Positions 48,536 to 56,564 of a stretch of 64,000 nt of DNA are shown here, in pieces (position 1 is the first letter of the stretch; each line of letters starts with the position of its first letter). A program made the translations under genes and the position numbers. Origin of the DNA: Rhodanobacter sp. Soil772. GTDB lineage: Bacteria > Pseudomonadota > Gammaproteobacteria > Xanthomonadales > Rhodanobacteraceae. A model generated the notes under the pieces. That model saw only the letters and a program-made list of their open reading frames with translations, made no database searches and was not told the origin of the DNA. The DNA lies in the NCBI RefSeq assembly GCF_001428385.1, contig NZ_LMSK01000001.1, positions 497,355-561,354 of the forward strand, given 5' to 3'.

Positions 48536-49266
48536 TCCTGGAAATCGCCGCCAACTCGGTCGCCTCCGCGCTGGCCGCGCAAGAGGGTGGAGCGGGGCGG
48601 GTCGAACTCTGCACGGCGCTGGAACTGGGCGGCCTCACGCCGTCGCACGCGCAGATCGCGCTGACCCGCGAACGCCTGCGCGTCCCGCTGTACGTGCTGA
48701 TCCGCCCGCGCGCCGGCGACTTCCTCTACAGCGAGCTGGAATGCGAGGTCATGCAGCGCGACATCGAAACCTGCGTGACGCTGGGCTGCGACGGCGTGGT
48801 GCTCGGCGTGCTCGATGCGAATGGCGAGGTCGACATGCCGCGCTGCCGCGCCCTGATCGCTGCGGCAGGAGCGCTGGGCGTGACCTTCCATCGCGCCTTC
48901 GACCTCAGCCGCGACCCCGCGCGTACGCTGGAGGCTATCGTCGCGCTCGGCTGCGAACGCGTGCTGACCTCGGGCACGCAGGCCAGCGCCGTGGATGGCG
49001 CCGCGCTGATCCGCGATCTCGTGGCGCAGGCCGCAGGCCGTCTTGCAGTCATGCCCGGCGCCGGTGTCACCGCACAGAACATCGCGGCGCTGGCCGCCGC
49101 CACCGGCGCCAACGAATTCCATGCGTCGGCAAAACGGCAGCATCCGTCCGACATGCAGTGGCAACCGGAGTTGCTGAAGGATATGCAGGGTGGGGAGTTG
49201 CGCAGCGATGTCGAGCGGATACGAGGCATTGTCGCGGCGTTGAATGCCGCGGCTGCTTCACCCTGA
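48532..49266 (+). CDS. cutC: CutC family protein (copper homeostasis-associated)
   Basis: A 244-residue TIM-barrel protein of the CutC family. Motifs include ANSVASALAAQEGGAGRVELC at the start, VLIRPRAGDFLYS, GCDGVVLGVLDANGEVD, GVTFHRAFDLSRDP and VLTSGTQASAVDG. The family is named for copper tolerance in E. coli, but the role of CutC in copper is disputed. It is co-translated with the glycosylasparaginase gene, which hints at a catabolic role instead; that is inference only. It is the last clearly core gene before A/T-richer accessory DNA. Confidence 0.9.
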   Translation: MILEIAANSVASALAAQEGGAGRVELCTALELGGLTPSHAQIALTRERLRVPLYVLIRPRAGDFLYSELECEVMQRDIETCVTLGCDGVVLGVLDANGEVDMPRCRALIAAAGALGVTFHRAFDLSRDPARTLEAIVALGCERVLTSGTQASAVDGAALIRDLVAQAAGRLAVMPGAGVTAQNIAALAAATGANEFHASAKRQHPSDMQWQPELLKDMQGGELRSDVERIRGIVAALNAAAASP

Positions 49267-49427
49267 CTTGCTGCGAGATGGAGTGGCAGGTTCAGGCTGC
49301 AACAAGGAAGCCAGGCCGTGGGTTCTTTGAGAACGAAGTCCACAAGGGAATTTGATCTTCCGAGACAGGCTGCAGAGATTAGACTTCATATCGAAATCTA
49401 CTTGGCGTAAGGCTTCATGGAGTGGCT

Positions 49428-49721
49428 ATGAAAAATGACCAGCAAAAGCCCGTGTCCTGGGGTCGCCCCAGTGCCTTCGTGTGGTTCTTCATCTGTGTCA
49501 CCGCCATTGGTCTAGCCGCCGCTACTCATTGGCGAGCACTAGACATTGCGTTTGCCCTAATTTGGTTGGCATTCCTTGTAGTGGGTTCTTTTGTGGTTCT
49601 TTGGCGTGGTTGGAAGCATCGCGCAGAACCGGGGGCGTTCAAACTGGGGCAACTTGCCGCGCTACCTCCAAGTTGGCAGCGGTGGGTTCTAGGTGAAAGC
49701 AAAGATGATCGCTCTCAATAA
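49428..49721 (+). CDS. Small two-segment membrane protein, possible integron cassette gene
   Basis: A 97-residue protein with two hydrophobic segments (FVWFFICVTAIGLAAATHW and IAFALIWLAFLVVGSFVVLW) joined by a short loop, and a basic soluble tail. No family is recognised. Its base composition is clearly lower in G+C than cutC upstream. It is followed by an attC-like site (49740-49793), and a TTAGAC sequence at 49379 upstream could be the other cassette boundary, so it looks like an integron gene cassette. A GTG six bases upstream is an alternative start. Confidence 0.65.
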   Translation: MKNDQQKPVSWGRPSAFVWFFICVTAIGLAAATHWRALDIAFALIWLAFLVVGSFVVLWRGWKHRAEPGAFKLGQLAALPPSWQRWVLGESKDDRSQ

Positions 49722-49739
49722 CCAGTACGCCTGCTTGGC

Positions 49740-49793
49740 GCCTAATCGCTCGTTCAAAGTGGACGTCTACGCCGCTCAACTCCAGCTTTAGGT
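49740..49793 (+). mobile_element. Integron attC-like recombination site
   Basis: The layout matches attC: R box GCCTAAT (49740-49746), TCGTTCAA, a short variable centre, GCTCAACTCCAGC, and R' box TTTAGGT (49787-49793). Each R box fits the consensus (RYYYAAC, GTTRRRY) in six of seven positions, and the inner boxes align with the classical TCATTCAA and GCTTAATTCAAGC. Length 54 bases, slightly short. Confidence 0.65.
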
Positions 49794-49836
49794 TCCAGCG
49801 AATATCCACACACCCACCGACACACAGGAGAAAACC

Positions 49837-50241
49837 GTGAGCAAACAAATATTCGTCAACCTCCCGGTCGCCGACCTCCCGAAGTCTGTGGCCTTCTTCG
49901 AAGCACTCGGCTTTTCACGGAACCCGCAGTTCGGCGATGACTCTGGCGCGTGCATCGTCGTCAGCGACACGATTTTCGTGATGTTGGCTACGCATGCCAG
50001 GTTTCGTGACTTCACGCCCCAAGCCATCTGCGACACGAGCAAGGCCGTCGAAGTTTTGCTCAACCTCCATTGCGAGAGTCGCGACGAGGTAGATGGTCTC
50101 GTGGCCAAGGCGCTCGCCGCGGGCGGTTCGACCTACGACAAGCCGGAAGATCTGGGCTTCATGTACTCGCACAGCTTTGTCGACCCGGACGGCCATGGCT
50201 GGGGCCTCTTCCACATGAGCGCCACGCCGGCACAGGAGTGA
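49837..50241 (+). CDS. VOC (glyoxalase/bleomycin-resistance) family protein
   Basis: A 134-residue vicinal-oxygen-chelate protein. The N-terminus IFVNLPVADLPKSVAFFEALGF and the end SFVDPDGHGWGLFHM are typical of the VOC superfamily, with a His/Glu-type metal site plausible. Start is GTG with AGGAGA upstream (49827-49832). Substrate unknown; relatives are often annotated as glyoxalase or lactoylglutathione-lyase-like without proof. It lies between two attC-like sites, so it may be a captured gene cassette. Confidence 0.88.
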   Translation: MSKQIFVNLPVADLPKSVAFFEALGFSRNPQFGDDSGACIVVSDTIFVMLATHARFRDFTPQAICDTSKAVEVLLNLHCESRDEVDGLVAKALAAGGSTYDKPEDLGFMYSHSFVDPDGHGWGLFHMSATPAQE

Positions 50242-50270
50242 TCCACGTAGATCAAGCACGAGGTCATGCG

Positions 50271-50338
50271 GGCCAGTCATTCGTTCAAGGCGGACGCCTT
50301 CGGAGCAAAGCTGGTCATCGCACTTCAGCTCTTCAACG
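50271..50338 (+). mobile_element. Degenerate attC-like site after the VOC gene
   Basis: GGCCAGTCAT followed by TCGTTCAAGGCGGACGCC and, 40 bases on, CACTTCAGCTCTTCAACG aligns with the attC order, but both outer R boxes are poor. Inner boxes resemble those of the site at 49740. Confidence 0.35.
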
Positions 50339-50382
50339 ACAAAGCCGGTCACCCCTTAGACATTTCGCAACAGCGACATGCG

Positions 50383-50523
50383 ATCCCTGCCTTCGCAGGG
50401 ATGACGAGCAAAAACCTCCCACATCGTCATTCCGGCGAAGGCCGGAATCGCACTTCGACAAAGAAACCAGTCATCCACACGCCCCTTCGCAACAGCAACT
50501 GCGATCCCGGCCTTCGCCGGGAT
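50383..50523. repeat. Three REP-type palindromes
   Basis: 20-base palindromes ATCCCTGCCTTCGCAGGGAT (50383-50402), ATTCCGGCGAAGGCCGGAAT (50429-50448) and ATCCCGGCCTTCGCCGGGAT (50504-50523), each flanked by TGACGA or TCGTCA, in alternating orientation as in BIME elements. The 50242-50624 gap contains no other gene. Confidence 0.85.
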
Positions 50524-50624
50524 GACGAACAAGGAACGAACCCCGCGACACTCCCTACGGCAGCGCATGGCCCCCCAGCTTGGTTAAGATGGCGAATTGC
50601 CGAACAGCAGCAGGAGCCACCCGA

Positions 50625-51827
50625 GTGATCATCAAGCCCAAAGTCCGCGGATTCATCTGCATCACCGCCCACCCGGTCGGTTGCGAACACAACGTGCTCG
50701 ACCAGATCGAGGTCACCCAGGCCGCCGGCCACGATAAAACCAAGGGGCCGAAGCGCGTGCTGGTGATCGGCGCGTCCACCGGCTACGGCCTGGCCTCGCG
50801 CATCACCGCCGCGTTCGGCTACGGCGCGGCCACGCTCGGCGTGTTCTTCGAGAAGCCCAGCAGCCACGAGAAAACCGGCACCGCCGGCTGGTACAACTCC
50901 GCCGCGTTCGACAAGGCGGCCAAAGCCGCAGGCCTGTACAGCAAGTCGATCAACGCCGACGCGTTCGCCAACGAAACCCGCGCCCGCGCGATCGAGATCA
51001 TCAAGAACGAGATGGGCGGCCCGATCGACCTGGTGGTCTATTCGCTGGCCTCGCCCGTGCGCAAGCTGCCGGACACCGGCGAAGTGGTGCGCTCGGCGCT
51101 CAAGACCATCGGCGAGCCGTTCCACAACACTTCGGTCGACACCAACAAGGACACCGTGATCGAGGCCACCGTCGAGCCGGCCACCGAGCAGGAAATCAAG
51201 GACACCGTCACCGTCATGGGCGGCGAGGACTGGGCGCTGTGGATCGACGCGCTGAGCGCCGCCGGCGTGCTGGCCGAACACGCCAAGACCGTCGCCTACA
51301 GCTACATCGGCACCGAGATCACCTGGCCGATGTACTGGCACGGCACCCTGGGCCGGGCCAAGCAGCACCTGGACAACACCGCGAAGCAATTGCGCAGCCG
51401 CCACCCCGGCCTCGACGCCTACGTCGGCGTGATGAAGTCCGTCGTCACCCAGGCCAGCGCCGCCATCCCGGTGATTCCGCTGTATGTCTCCATCGCCTTC
51501 AAGATCATGAAGGAGAAGGGCATCCACGAAAACCCGATCGAGCAGGCCAACCGCCTGTTCCACGACCGCCTCTACCGCGCCGACGGCGTCCCCGCACCCA
51601 CCGACGATGAAGGCCGGTTGCGGCTAGACGATTGGGAACTGCGCGACGACGTGCAGATCCCCTGCAAGACGATCTGGCCCACCGTCACCACCGAAAACCT
51701 CAAGCAGATCACCGACTACGCGGGGTACAAGCACGAGTTCCTGCAGCTGTTCGGGTTTGATCGGGCGGATGTGGACTATGAGGCGGAGGTGGAGGCGGAT
51801 CGGCGATTTGATTGTTTGGAGGGGTGA
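50625..51827 (+). CDS. fabV: Enoyl-[acyl-carrier-protein] reductase FabV
   Basis: FabV carries out the last reduction in each round of fatty-acid synthesis and is naturally resistant to triclosan. A GTG start at 50625 with an AGGAGCC upstream gives 400 residues, the family length. Motifs: [20 protein letters not shown] at the N-terminus, NAD-binding [16 protein letters not shown], and the active site Tyr-(8)-Lys in [22 protein letters not shown]. Xanthomonads and relatives often have FabV as their main enoyl reductase. It is a core gene set between accessory segments. Confidence 0.96.
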   Translation: MIIKPKVRGFICITAHPVGCEHNVLDQIEVTQAAGHDKTKGPKRVLVIGASTGYGLASRITAAFGYGAATLGVFFEKPSSHEKTGTAGWYNSAAFDKAAKAAGLYSKSINADAFANETRARAIEIIKNEMGGPIDLVVYSLASPVRKLPDTGEVVRSALKTIGEPFHNTSVDTNKDTVIEATVEPATEQEIKDTVTVMGGEDWALWIDALSAAGVLAEHAKTVAYSYIGTEITWPMYWHGTLGRAKQHLDNTAKQLRSRHPGLDAYVGVMKSVVTQASAAIPVIPLYVSIAFKIMKEKGIHENPIEQANRLFHDRLYRADGVPAPTDDEGRLRLDDWELRDDVQIPCKTIWPTVTTENLKQITDYAGYKHEFLQLFGFDRADVDYEAEVEADRRFDCLEG

Positions 51828-51875
51828 GTCAATCAGGTGATAGGCTTGAGATCTTCGAAATCAGGGGGTCGTATT

Positions 51876-52106
51876 ATGGACAGCGAAAAAATCGATTACT
51901 TGAACGAGCTAACTGGGCAAGAGCTTGGATCTGTCGTCGCTACAATGTCTGTGAATGAGCTTGAACAAGTTAATGGTAGTGATCGCAGCAAACCTGAACT
52001 CGCGCTGATGGCGGCATCATTAAATCAGTCCGATTACATCGCGCGAGCTGCACACGCTGCACTTGCTTCTCGGTCTCGGGCTATGGGCAAGATGACTTCT
52101 TCTTGA
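51876..52106 (+). CDS. Short hypothetical protein next to the kinase island
   Basis: A 76-residue hydrophilic, probably helical protein (ELTGQELGSVVATMSVNELEQVNGSD). Not recognised. The ATG at 51876 has a GGGGGTC upstream. Composition is A/T-richer than fabV, like the three genes downstream, from which it is separated by 160 bases; it may belong to the same imported segment. Confidence 0.5.
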   Translation: MDSEKIDYLNELTGQELGSVVATMSVNELEQVNGSDRSKPELALMAASLNQSDYIARAAHAALASRSRAMGKMTSS

Positions 52107-52265
52107 ATCAGATCAACGCATGGCGTGTGCAATGATCTATCGATTTCTGCAGTGATCGGGTGGCGTGTGGCGCTGCTATGATCCGGGCCATCGATGGCGC
52201 GCTACCCTGCATAGCCTGATACTAACAGCTTGTAATTCGTAATGGTCACAGAGGAGGGTCGCCAA

Positions 52266-52847
52266 GTGTCCTTTGCGCCAAGCTTGCTGGAATGTGACCG
52301 TTGTATGGCTAGCTTCCCTGGCAATGCCTTTCTCATCGGTCGACCAGTCTACGTGCTTTCCACTGGTGTCGAACTACCTGTTCAAAAGGAGTTGGGTTGG
52401 TGCCATCAATGCCAAGGTACTGCTGCTATCGAGGACTTGGATCCTGCAAAGCTAGAGCAGGAACTCCAGGACAGCCGTAATAGGCGCTTGGCGAGCGAGA
52501 GCGAGCTGAAGGATCGGCTCCGGGTACTCTTTCGACGGCCACGCAGTGACATCGAAAGTTTGAATAAAATCGAGCGCACTCTCGCGCAGACTATCGTATT
52601 GCAGACATCGCGTCATAACGACCCACGTTGCCTGACGTGCGGGAGCCAAGATGTCTTGGCACTACCTTCAATTACGGCGGATCTTTCAGGGCGGCCAGTC
52701 AATACTGGCTTCGTTCACCCGGGCTGTATTGGGCGCTTATGGCACTCGTTCAGTCCCGATATGCGTCTGATGATGACTCCTAAACGAGTGGCTTATGACG
52801 CACAAGGGCGACGGTTGAGTGACGACATGCAGAGCGTGCCGGCATGA
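52266..52847 (+). CDS. Zinc-ribbon-containing protein, first gene of a kinase island
   Basis: A 193-residue protein not matched to any family known to me. Start is a GTG at 52266 because GGAGGG lies seven bases upstream; an ATG at 52242 in the same frame has no such signal. Paired Cys motifs CDRC (residues 10-13) and CHQC (46-49) could bind one zinc, and CLTCGS plus a later HPGC could bind another. A charged helical stretch (residues 60-110) lies between. Its stop overlaps the kinase start (ATGA), so the two proteins are made together. Composition is foreign relative to the chromosome. Confidence 0.75.
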   Translation: MSFAPSLLECDRCMASFPGNAFLIGRPVYVLSTGVELPVQKELGWCHQCQGTAAIEDLDPAKLEQELQDSRNRRLASESELKDRLRVLFRRPRSDIESLNKIERTLAQTIVLQTSRHNDPRCLTCGSQDVLALPSITADLSGRPVNTGFVHPGCIGRLWHSFSPDMRLMMTPKRVAYDAQGRRLSDDMQSVPA

Positions 52848-53704
52848 GTTCGACTACACGAGCGCGCGTAGATGCACGGTTAGGTGGTGACGGTTACGCG
52901 ATTGACACCACTCTATTTGGCGGTATGGGCGATGTGTGGCTATTGTCGCGCCAGGATCCGCCCAAAGATCCCCGTTTCGAGGCACGCGTGGCGGTCAAGA
53001 CCTTCCACATTGACATTTCAGAAAAGTTGGTTGTCAACGAACTCACGAACTGGCTTGGTCTATGCCACCCTCGGATTACGCCGCTGCTGGCGATCGACTA
53101 TCTCAACTGGCACCTCGCCGCTGTTATGCCCCGCATGGACGGGTCGCTTTACGAGGTCATTACCAAGAAGTCCTTTGAGCCAACTGTCGCTATGGGCATC
53201 GTGCGGGACATTCTATTTGCTCTTGAGTTTGCCCTTGGCGAGTTGGGCATCTACCACTTGGATATCAAACCACAAAATATCCTATGGCTTAATAGCCCGA
53301 CTAACGTGAAGGTTGCCGACTGGGGTATTTCTCGGCTCGCCAGCGCGCGTGCCACGACCGCAGGCATGGGTAACGCTTCAGCCACTTTTACCAGCGCCGC
53401 AGGCACGCCAGGTTATATGGGGCCAGAACGCTTCGATCCCGAATGGCCCATAACAGCGGCCTCAGACCTTTACTCCTTAGGACTCGTCGCCAGTGAGCTC
53501 GTAGTGGGAGCCTTTGTGACAGACCTTATTCGCAAACATGGTTTCAATGAGCATGGGTTGACTGCTTTGAACAGTGCTGCAGCCAAGGTTGCCAATCAAA
53601 TAGGAGGCTCGCTGGGTGACTTCATTGCTCAATGTACGGCGCTTGATCCCCGTCAGAGGCCTGCGTCATTTACGGATGCGCTCAGACTGCTCGCCGACAG
53701 GTGA
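52844..53704 (+). CDS. Hanks-type serine/threonine protein kinase
   Basis: A 286-residue protein that is essentially one kinase domain with no transmembrane or sensory extension. Motifs: glycine loop FGGMGDVW (residues 25-32), VAIK-type Lys52 in VAVKTF, catalytic loop HLDIKPQN with Asp140 and Asn145 (HLD instead of HRD), metal-binding Asp159 in DWG instead of DFG, activation-segment end GTPGYMGPE, and the DLYSLGLVASELV helix. All catalytic residues are present, so activity is likely. It is translationally coupled to the upstream zinc-ribbon gene and 19 bases from the next. Its substrates are presumably the flanking proteins; that is inference. Confidence 0.9.
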   Translation: MSSTTRARVDARLGGDGYAIDTTLFGGMGDVWLLSRQDPPKDPRFEARVAVKTFHIDISEKLVVNELTNWLGLCHPRITPLLAIDYLNWHLAAVMPRMDGSLYEVITKKSFEPTVAMGIVRDILFALEFALGELGIYHLDIKPQNILWLNSPTNVKVADWGISRLASARATTAGMGNASATFTSAAGTPGYMGPERFDPEWPITAASDLYSLGLVASELVVGAFVTDLIRKHGFNEHGLTALNSAAAKVANQIGGSLGDFIAQCTALDPRQRPASFTDALRLLADR

Positions 53705-53723
53705 CACCACGGGAGATTAATGC

Positions 53724-54860
53724 ATGCCATCGCATATACCTTCGTCAACCGCGACATCTCAGGTGCTTGCGGAAGTCGTCAATCTCATGATTCAAGCTAA
53801 CAACTATCGGCGCATCAACCAGGTAGAAGATTTCTACAGCATTCGTAAGCGTGTGATCGCCCTTTCTGTTCCGCTGCTGGAAACGACGACGACAATTAGC
53901 GGAGACACCCTCACCTTAATCGATGCCCTCACTGATCTAGGCTCGCGTCCTCGTGCGGTTGCCGCACTGGAGCGTGCAGTACGCGTTCTGGCTGACGGCG
54001 CCCCAGCCGAGGTGAAACAGCGTCTCAGGCAACTAATTGAGGAGACGAAATTCGGGCCACCGGCTGATGGCGGGCAGACCCTGGACGTCTGCCGGTTCTA
54101 CGCGTGTCAAGCATGTGGCCGGCTTCACAGGACCTTTGCCAGTGGATGCCCTTCATGTGGCTTCTTGCCCAACACAGATCACGAGATCGCTGTCGCAACG
54201 TTGCTTACGCATCCATTGTTGGAAATGAATCTAGTTGTCTCGATTGCCTTGCGCATAAAACGCGGCGAAGAGTTCGAAGAATTTGCTGAGGACCTTGATG
54301 TCAAGGCAGTCCAGCGCATGAAAAGTCAAGGCTGGTTGGTCTATCTCGAACAACAGCGCAAGTTGATCGTAGAGGAGGGTGTCGACTGGCTGCTCACCCT
54401 GCCTGAGGTGTCAGGTTGCCCTCAGTGTCAACACACTATACCCACTTCGGACACGACGGTCTGCCCGAAGTGCAGCGGGTGTATCAGCTTCCCATCGATG
54501 CAGCGGGCCATCATTGCTGCCGATCGGCTGGTAGGTCTGATCGAGGACTTTATCCTCCTCGACCCTACGGACCGAGCTAAGCAGATGCTCAGTTCTCTCA
54601 TCAACATGCGCGACAATGCATTTTTTTACCAAGCCATCCCTTCTCCAGAAAGCCTAATGGTTTTCCGCAACTACTGGGATGGCCAGGTGGACTTGTGGGA
54701 TTGGGATCTCGAATACACGTTTCGCCTCCGTGACGGACAATTTATTTCGGCCGAGAACAAGGGAGTGCCCAGCACTGTCAAGGATGCCAAAGCCAAGCAG
54801 TTCGCGGGCGAACTGTTTTTGTTTAAACATTGGCTCTTTCACGAGACCGCCGTCACCTAA
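53724..54860 (+). CDS. Double zinc-ribbon protein, third gene of the kinase island
   Basis: A 378-residue protein of no recognised family. The N-terminal 100 residues are helical (VNLMIQANNYRRINQVEDFYSI). Two Cys clusters follow: Cys128/131 with Cys142/145 (CQAC, CPSC) and Cys232/235 with Cys247/250 (CPQC, CPKC), each a good zinc ribbon. The C-terminal 120 residues (WDWDLEYTFRLRDGQFISAEN, then ELFLFKHWLF) might form a separate domain. GGGAG precedes the ATG. It ends the three-gene unit; a 780-base stretch without genes follows. Confidence 0.75.
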   Translation: MPSHIPSSTATSQVLAEVVNLMIQANNYRRINQVEDFYSIRKRVIALSVPLLETTTTISGDTLTLIDALTDLGSRPRAVAALERAVRVLADGAPAEVKQRLRQLIEETKFGPPADGGQTLDVCRFYACQACGRLHRTFASGCPSCGFLPNTDHEIAVATLLTHPLLEMNLVVSIALRIKRGEEFEEFAEDLDVKAVQRMKSQGWLVYLEQQRKLIVEEGVDWLLTLPEVSGCPQCQHTIPTSDTTVCPKCSGCISFPSMQRAIIAADRLVGLIEDFILLDPTDRAKQMLSSLINMRDNAFFYQAIPSPESLMVFRNYWDGQVDLWDWDLEYTFRLRDGQFISAENKGVPSTVKDAKAKQFAGELFLFKHWLFHETAVT

Positions 54861-55644
54861 CGTTCTTCATTCGGCTGCTCGTGGAAAACAGGGAACGGGG
54901 CAGGTTCACTTATCTTGAATGCGCTTGATCGCACGGCGGTTGGAGGGGTGATCGCTCGTCGGTGAAGCGTAGGATCTTGGTCTCGACCATCAGGAAGTTG
55001 TCAGCGGAAAAAGTTGTCAGGGACAATTCCAGGTGAGTCCAGCGTCCCGGTCGCTGACTCAGCAACTAGGGTCCACAGACTCACCCGCAACCCCAAAACT
55101 CCCAAGCCCGAGCCTCCCAAGCCTTGCGCGCAACGCCCAGACCGTTGCACGCAAGGTTTCCTGCTTTGTGTCCAACCCTCAGACTTTCGCGCCCGACCCT
55201 CGCGACCTCGCAACGACAATGTTCGAAGCACCCCGCGCGACGCTTTCGGAATTAGTCGCGAGGGTTTTTCAGTCGCGGGCGACCGTTTGACCCTCGCGCT
55301 CGCCGTCGAGGACCCTTGCACTCCAAGGCTTTCAACTTTGCGCTTCGGAGTTTTTCGCTTGCAGGCATAGATGAATCGGTTGCGAACGAAGGTCGCAGGG
55401 CTGCGCACGAAGGGGAAACCGTTGCGGACGGAGTCCTGACGGTGGCAGGCGAGGGTGGAGAACGTCGCGAGCGGAAGTAGCGGAGTGGCGAGTGGGGCGT
55501 TTCCCGTTGTGTCCGTGCATTCCGCGGAGTATTTCGGATTATTCCGACAGGCGCGTGAGGTTCGGAGCCACACGGCTGGGCGCTGCGGGCCAGTAGGCTG
55601 CGCGGGCCGGCAATCGGCCGGCGTTACCAGGGAAGTATGTTCAC
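54861..55644. other. Gene-free region with repetitive, strand-biased composition
   Basis: No credible gene is seen in these 784 bases. The first half is pyrimidine-rich on the plus strand with recurring CCCTCGCG and CGCAA units, the second half (about 55380-55500) purine-rich with GCGNACGAAGG-like units, so the two can pair loosely. A clean hairpin uses CGCGAGGGT and ACCCTCGCG near 55257-55308. Near 55015 is a TTGTC-AGG-GACAA hairpin that belongs to a motif dispersed in this part of the window. Confidence 0.55.
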
Positions 55645-56133
55645 ATGACCCAGAATCTGGTCGATCTCGATTTCACCGCCGATACGCTCGCCGCCATCGA
55701 CGCCGCCCTTGCCGCGCTGGAGGCCGGTTTCGCCGGTCTGCTGGCGCTGACGCCGGATCAGCGTCAGGGGCTCACCAAGATGGGCGACAAGTCCGAGGCG
55801 TTCTGCCGCAAGGCGGATGCGGTGTTCGGCGAGAACCTTGCCATCCTGCCGGCCAACTTCGACCTGGCGGCCTACCGTCGCGACCTGGCCACGCTGGATG
55901 CGCTGCGCCCGCGCCTGGCGCGGCTTTCCAAGTTGAGCCAGCGCGGCGACGACACGCAGATGGCCGTGGGCAGCGACCTGATGACCAATGCGCTGGAGGG
56001 TTACGCGGTGCTCAAGGTCACCGGCAAGGGGCAGGGCGTGGATGACCTGCGCAAGATGCTCGCCACCCGCTTCGCCCGCGGCCCGCGCCCGCCGTCGACG
56101 CCCGACGCGCCAGCCCAACCCGCGGCAGCCTGA
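55645..56133 (+). CDS. Hypothetical helical protein
   Basis: A 162-residue soluble, Ala/Leu-rich, mostly helical protein (AAIDAALAALEAGFAGLLALTP, then DLAAYRRDLATLDALRPRLARL) with a proline-rich tail. No signal peptide or membrane segment. It has high-GC core-like codon use, and a good terminator follows, so it is a real gene. No function is proposed; the repeated MTNALEGYAVLKVTG-type helices suggest a structural or binding role only weakly. Confidence 0.75.
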   Translation: MTQNLVDLDFTADTLAAIDAALAALEAGFAGLLALTPDQRQGLTKMGDKSEAFCRKADAVFGENLAILPANFDLAAYRRDLATLDALRPRLARLSKLSQRGDDTQMAVGSDLMTNALEGYAVLKVTGKGQGVDDLRKMLATRFARGPRPPSTPDAPAQPAAA

Positions 56134-56173
56134 TCGCCGCGAGTTTCCGCCCGACATGCTGCATGAAGTGAAG

Positions 56174-56198
56174 AGCCCCGCATCGCGGGGCTTTTTTT
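56174..56198 (+). terminator. Terminator after the 55645 gene
   Basis: AGCCCCGC / GCGGGGCT stem with loop ATC and a run of seven T. Confidence 0.88.
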
Positions 56199-56227
56199 CG
56201 GGGGTGACTGCGATAGCTCGTGGTGGC

Positions 56228-56256
56228 TTGATCATGTGAAAACCACAGTTTACACT
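56228..56256 (+). promoter_or_regulatory. Promoter of the higBA-type module
   Basis: TTGATC (56228-56233) and TACACT (56251-56256) with a 17-base spacer. The predicted start of transcription falls about at the GTG of the toxin frame, so the mRNA may be nearly leaderless. Confidence 0.5.
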
Positions 56257-56262
56257 TTGTCC

Positions 56263-56564
56263 GTGTTTGAACTGGTCAAATCCGCGACGTTCGATGCCTG
56301 TTCGGTAGCCTGCGCGATGCCCGCGCCAAGGCACGGATCGCGGCGCGGCTTGATCGCATCGCCGACGGAAACTTGGGCGACGTCAAGCCGGTAGGCGGCG
56401 GAGTCAGCGATCTGCGGATCGACTACGGACCCGGTTATCGGGTGTACTTCATGCAGCGCGGTGCGGTGCTCGTGGTGGTGCTGGCAGGTGGCGACAGGCG
56501 CACCCAGCGTATCGACATCAAGACAGCCCAGCGCATTGCAGACGAGTGGGAGCGTGGATCATGA
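56263..56564 (+). pseudogene. HigB/RelE-type toxin of an addiction module, frameshifted
   Basis: The frame from GTG at 56263 reads VFELVKSATFDA and then breaks after GCC TG. From 56301, in a different frame, it continues FGSLRDARAKARIAARLDRI, ADGNLGDVKPVGGGVSDLRI and DYGPGYRVYFMQRG to the stop. Joined by one missing base at 56299-56300 (TGG, Trp expected), the two parts give a normal toxin of about 100 residues of the phage Gp49-like/HigB family that cleaves mRNA on ribosomes. As written the toxin would not be made in full, unless the base is a sequencing error. The antitoxin overlaps its stop. Confidence 0.75.

Noticed and set aside
49428-54860. Prophage or integrative element
   Set aside because: No integrase, capsid, portal or conjugation genes and no tRNA-proximal direct repeats; fabV, a core gene, lies in the middle.
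54855-54885. CACCTAACGTTCTTCATTCGG after the kinase island as an attC site
   Set aside because: Only the first box resembles attC; the inner and right-hand boxes are absent.
55001-55573. Minus-strand open frame of 190 codons in the gene-free region
   Set aside because: Composition is repeat-driven, no ribosome binding site, no domain; region looks non-coding.
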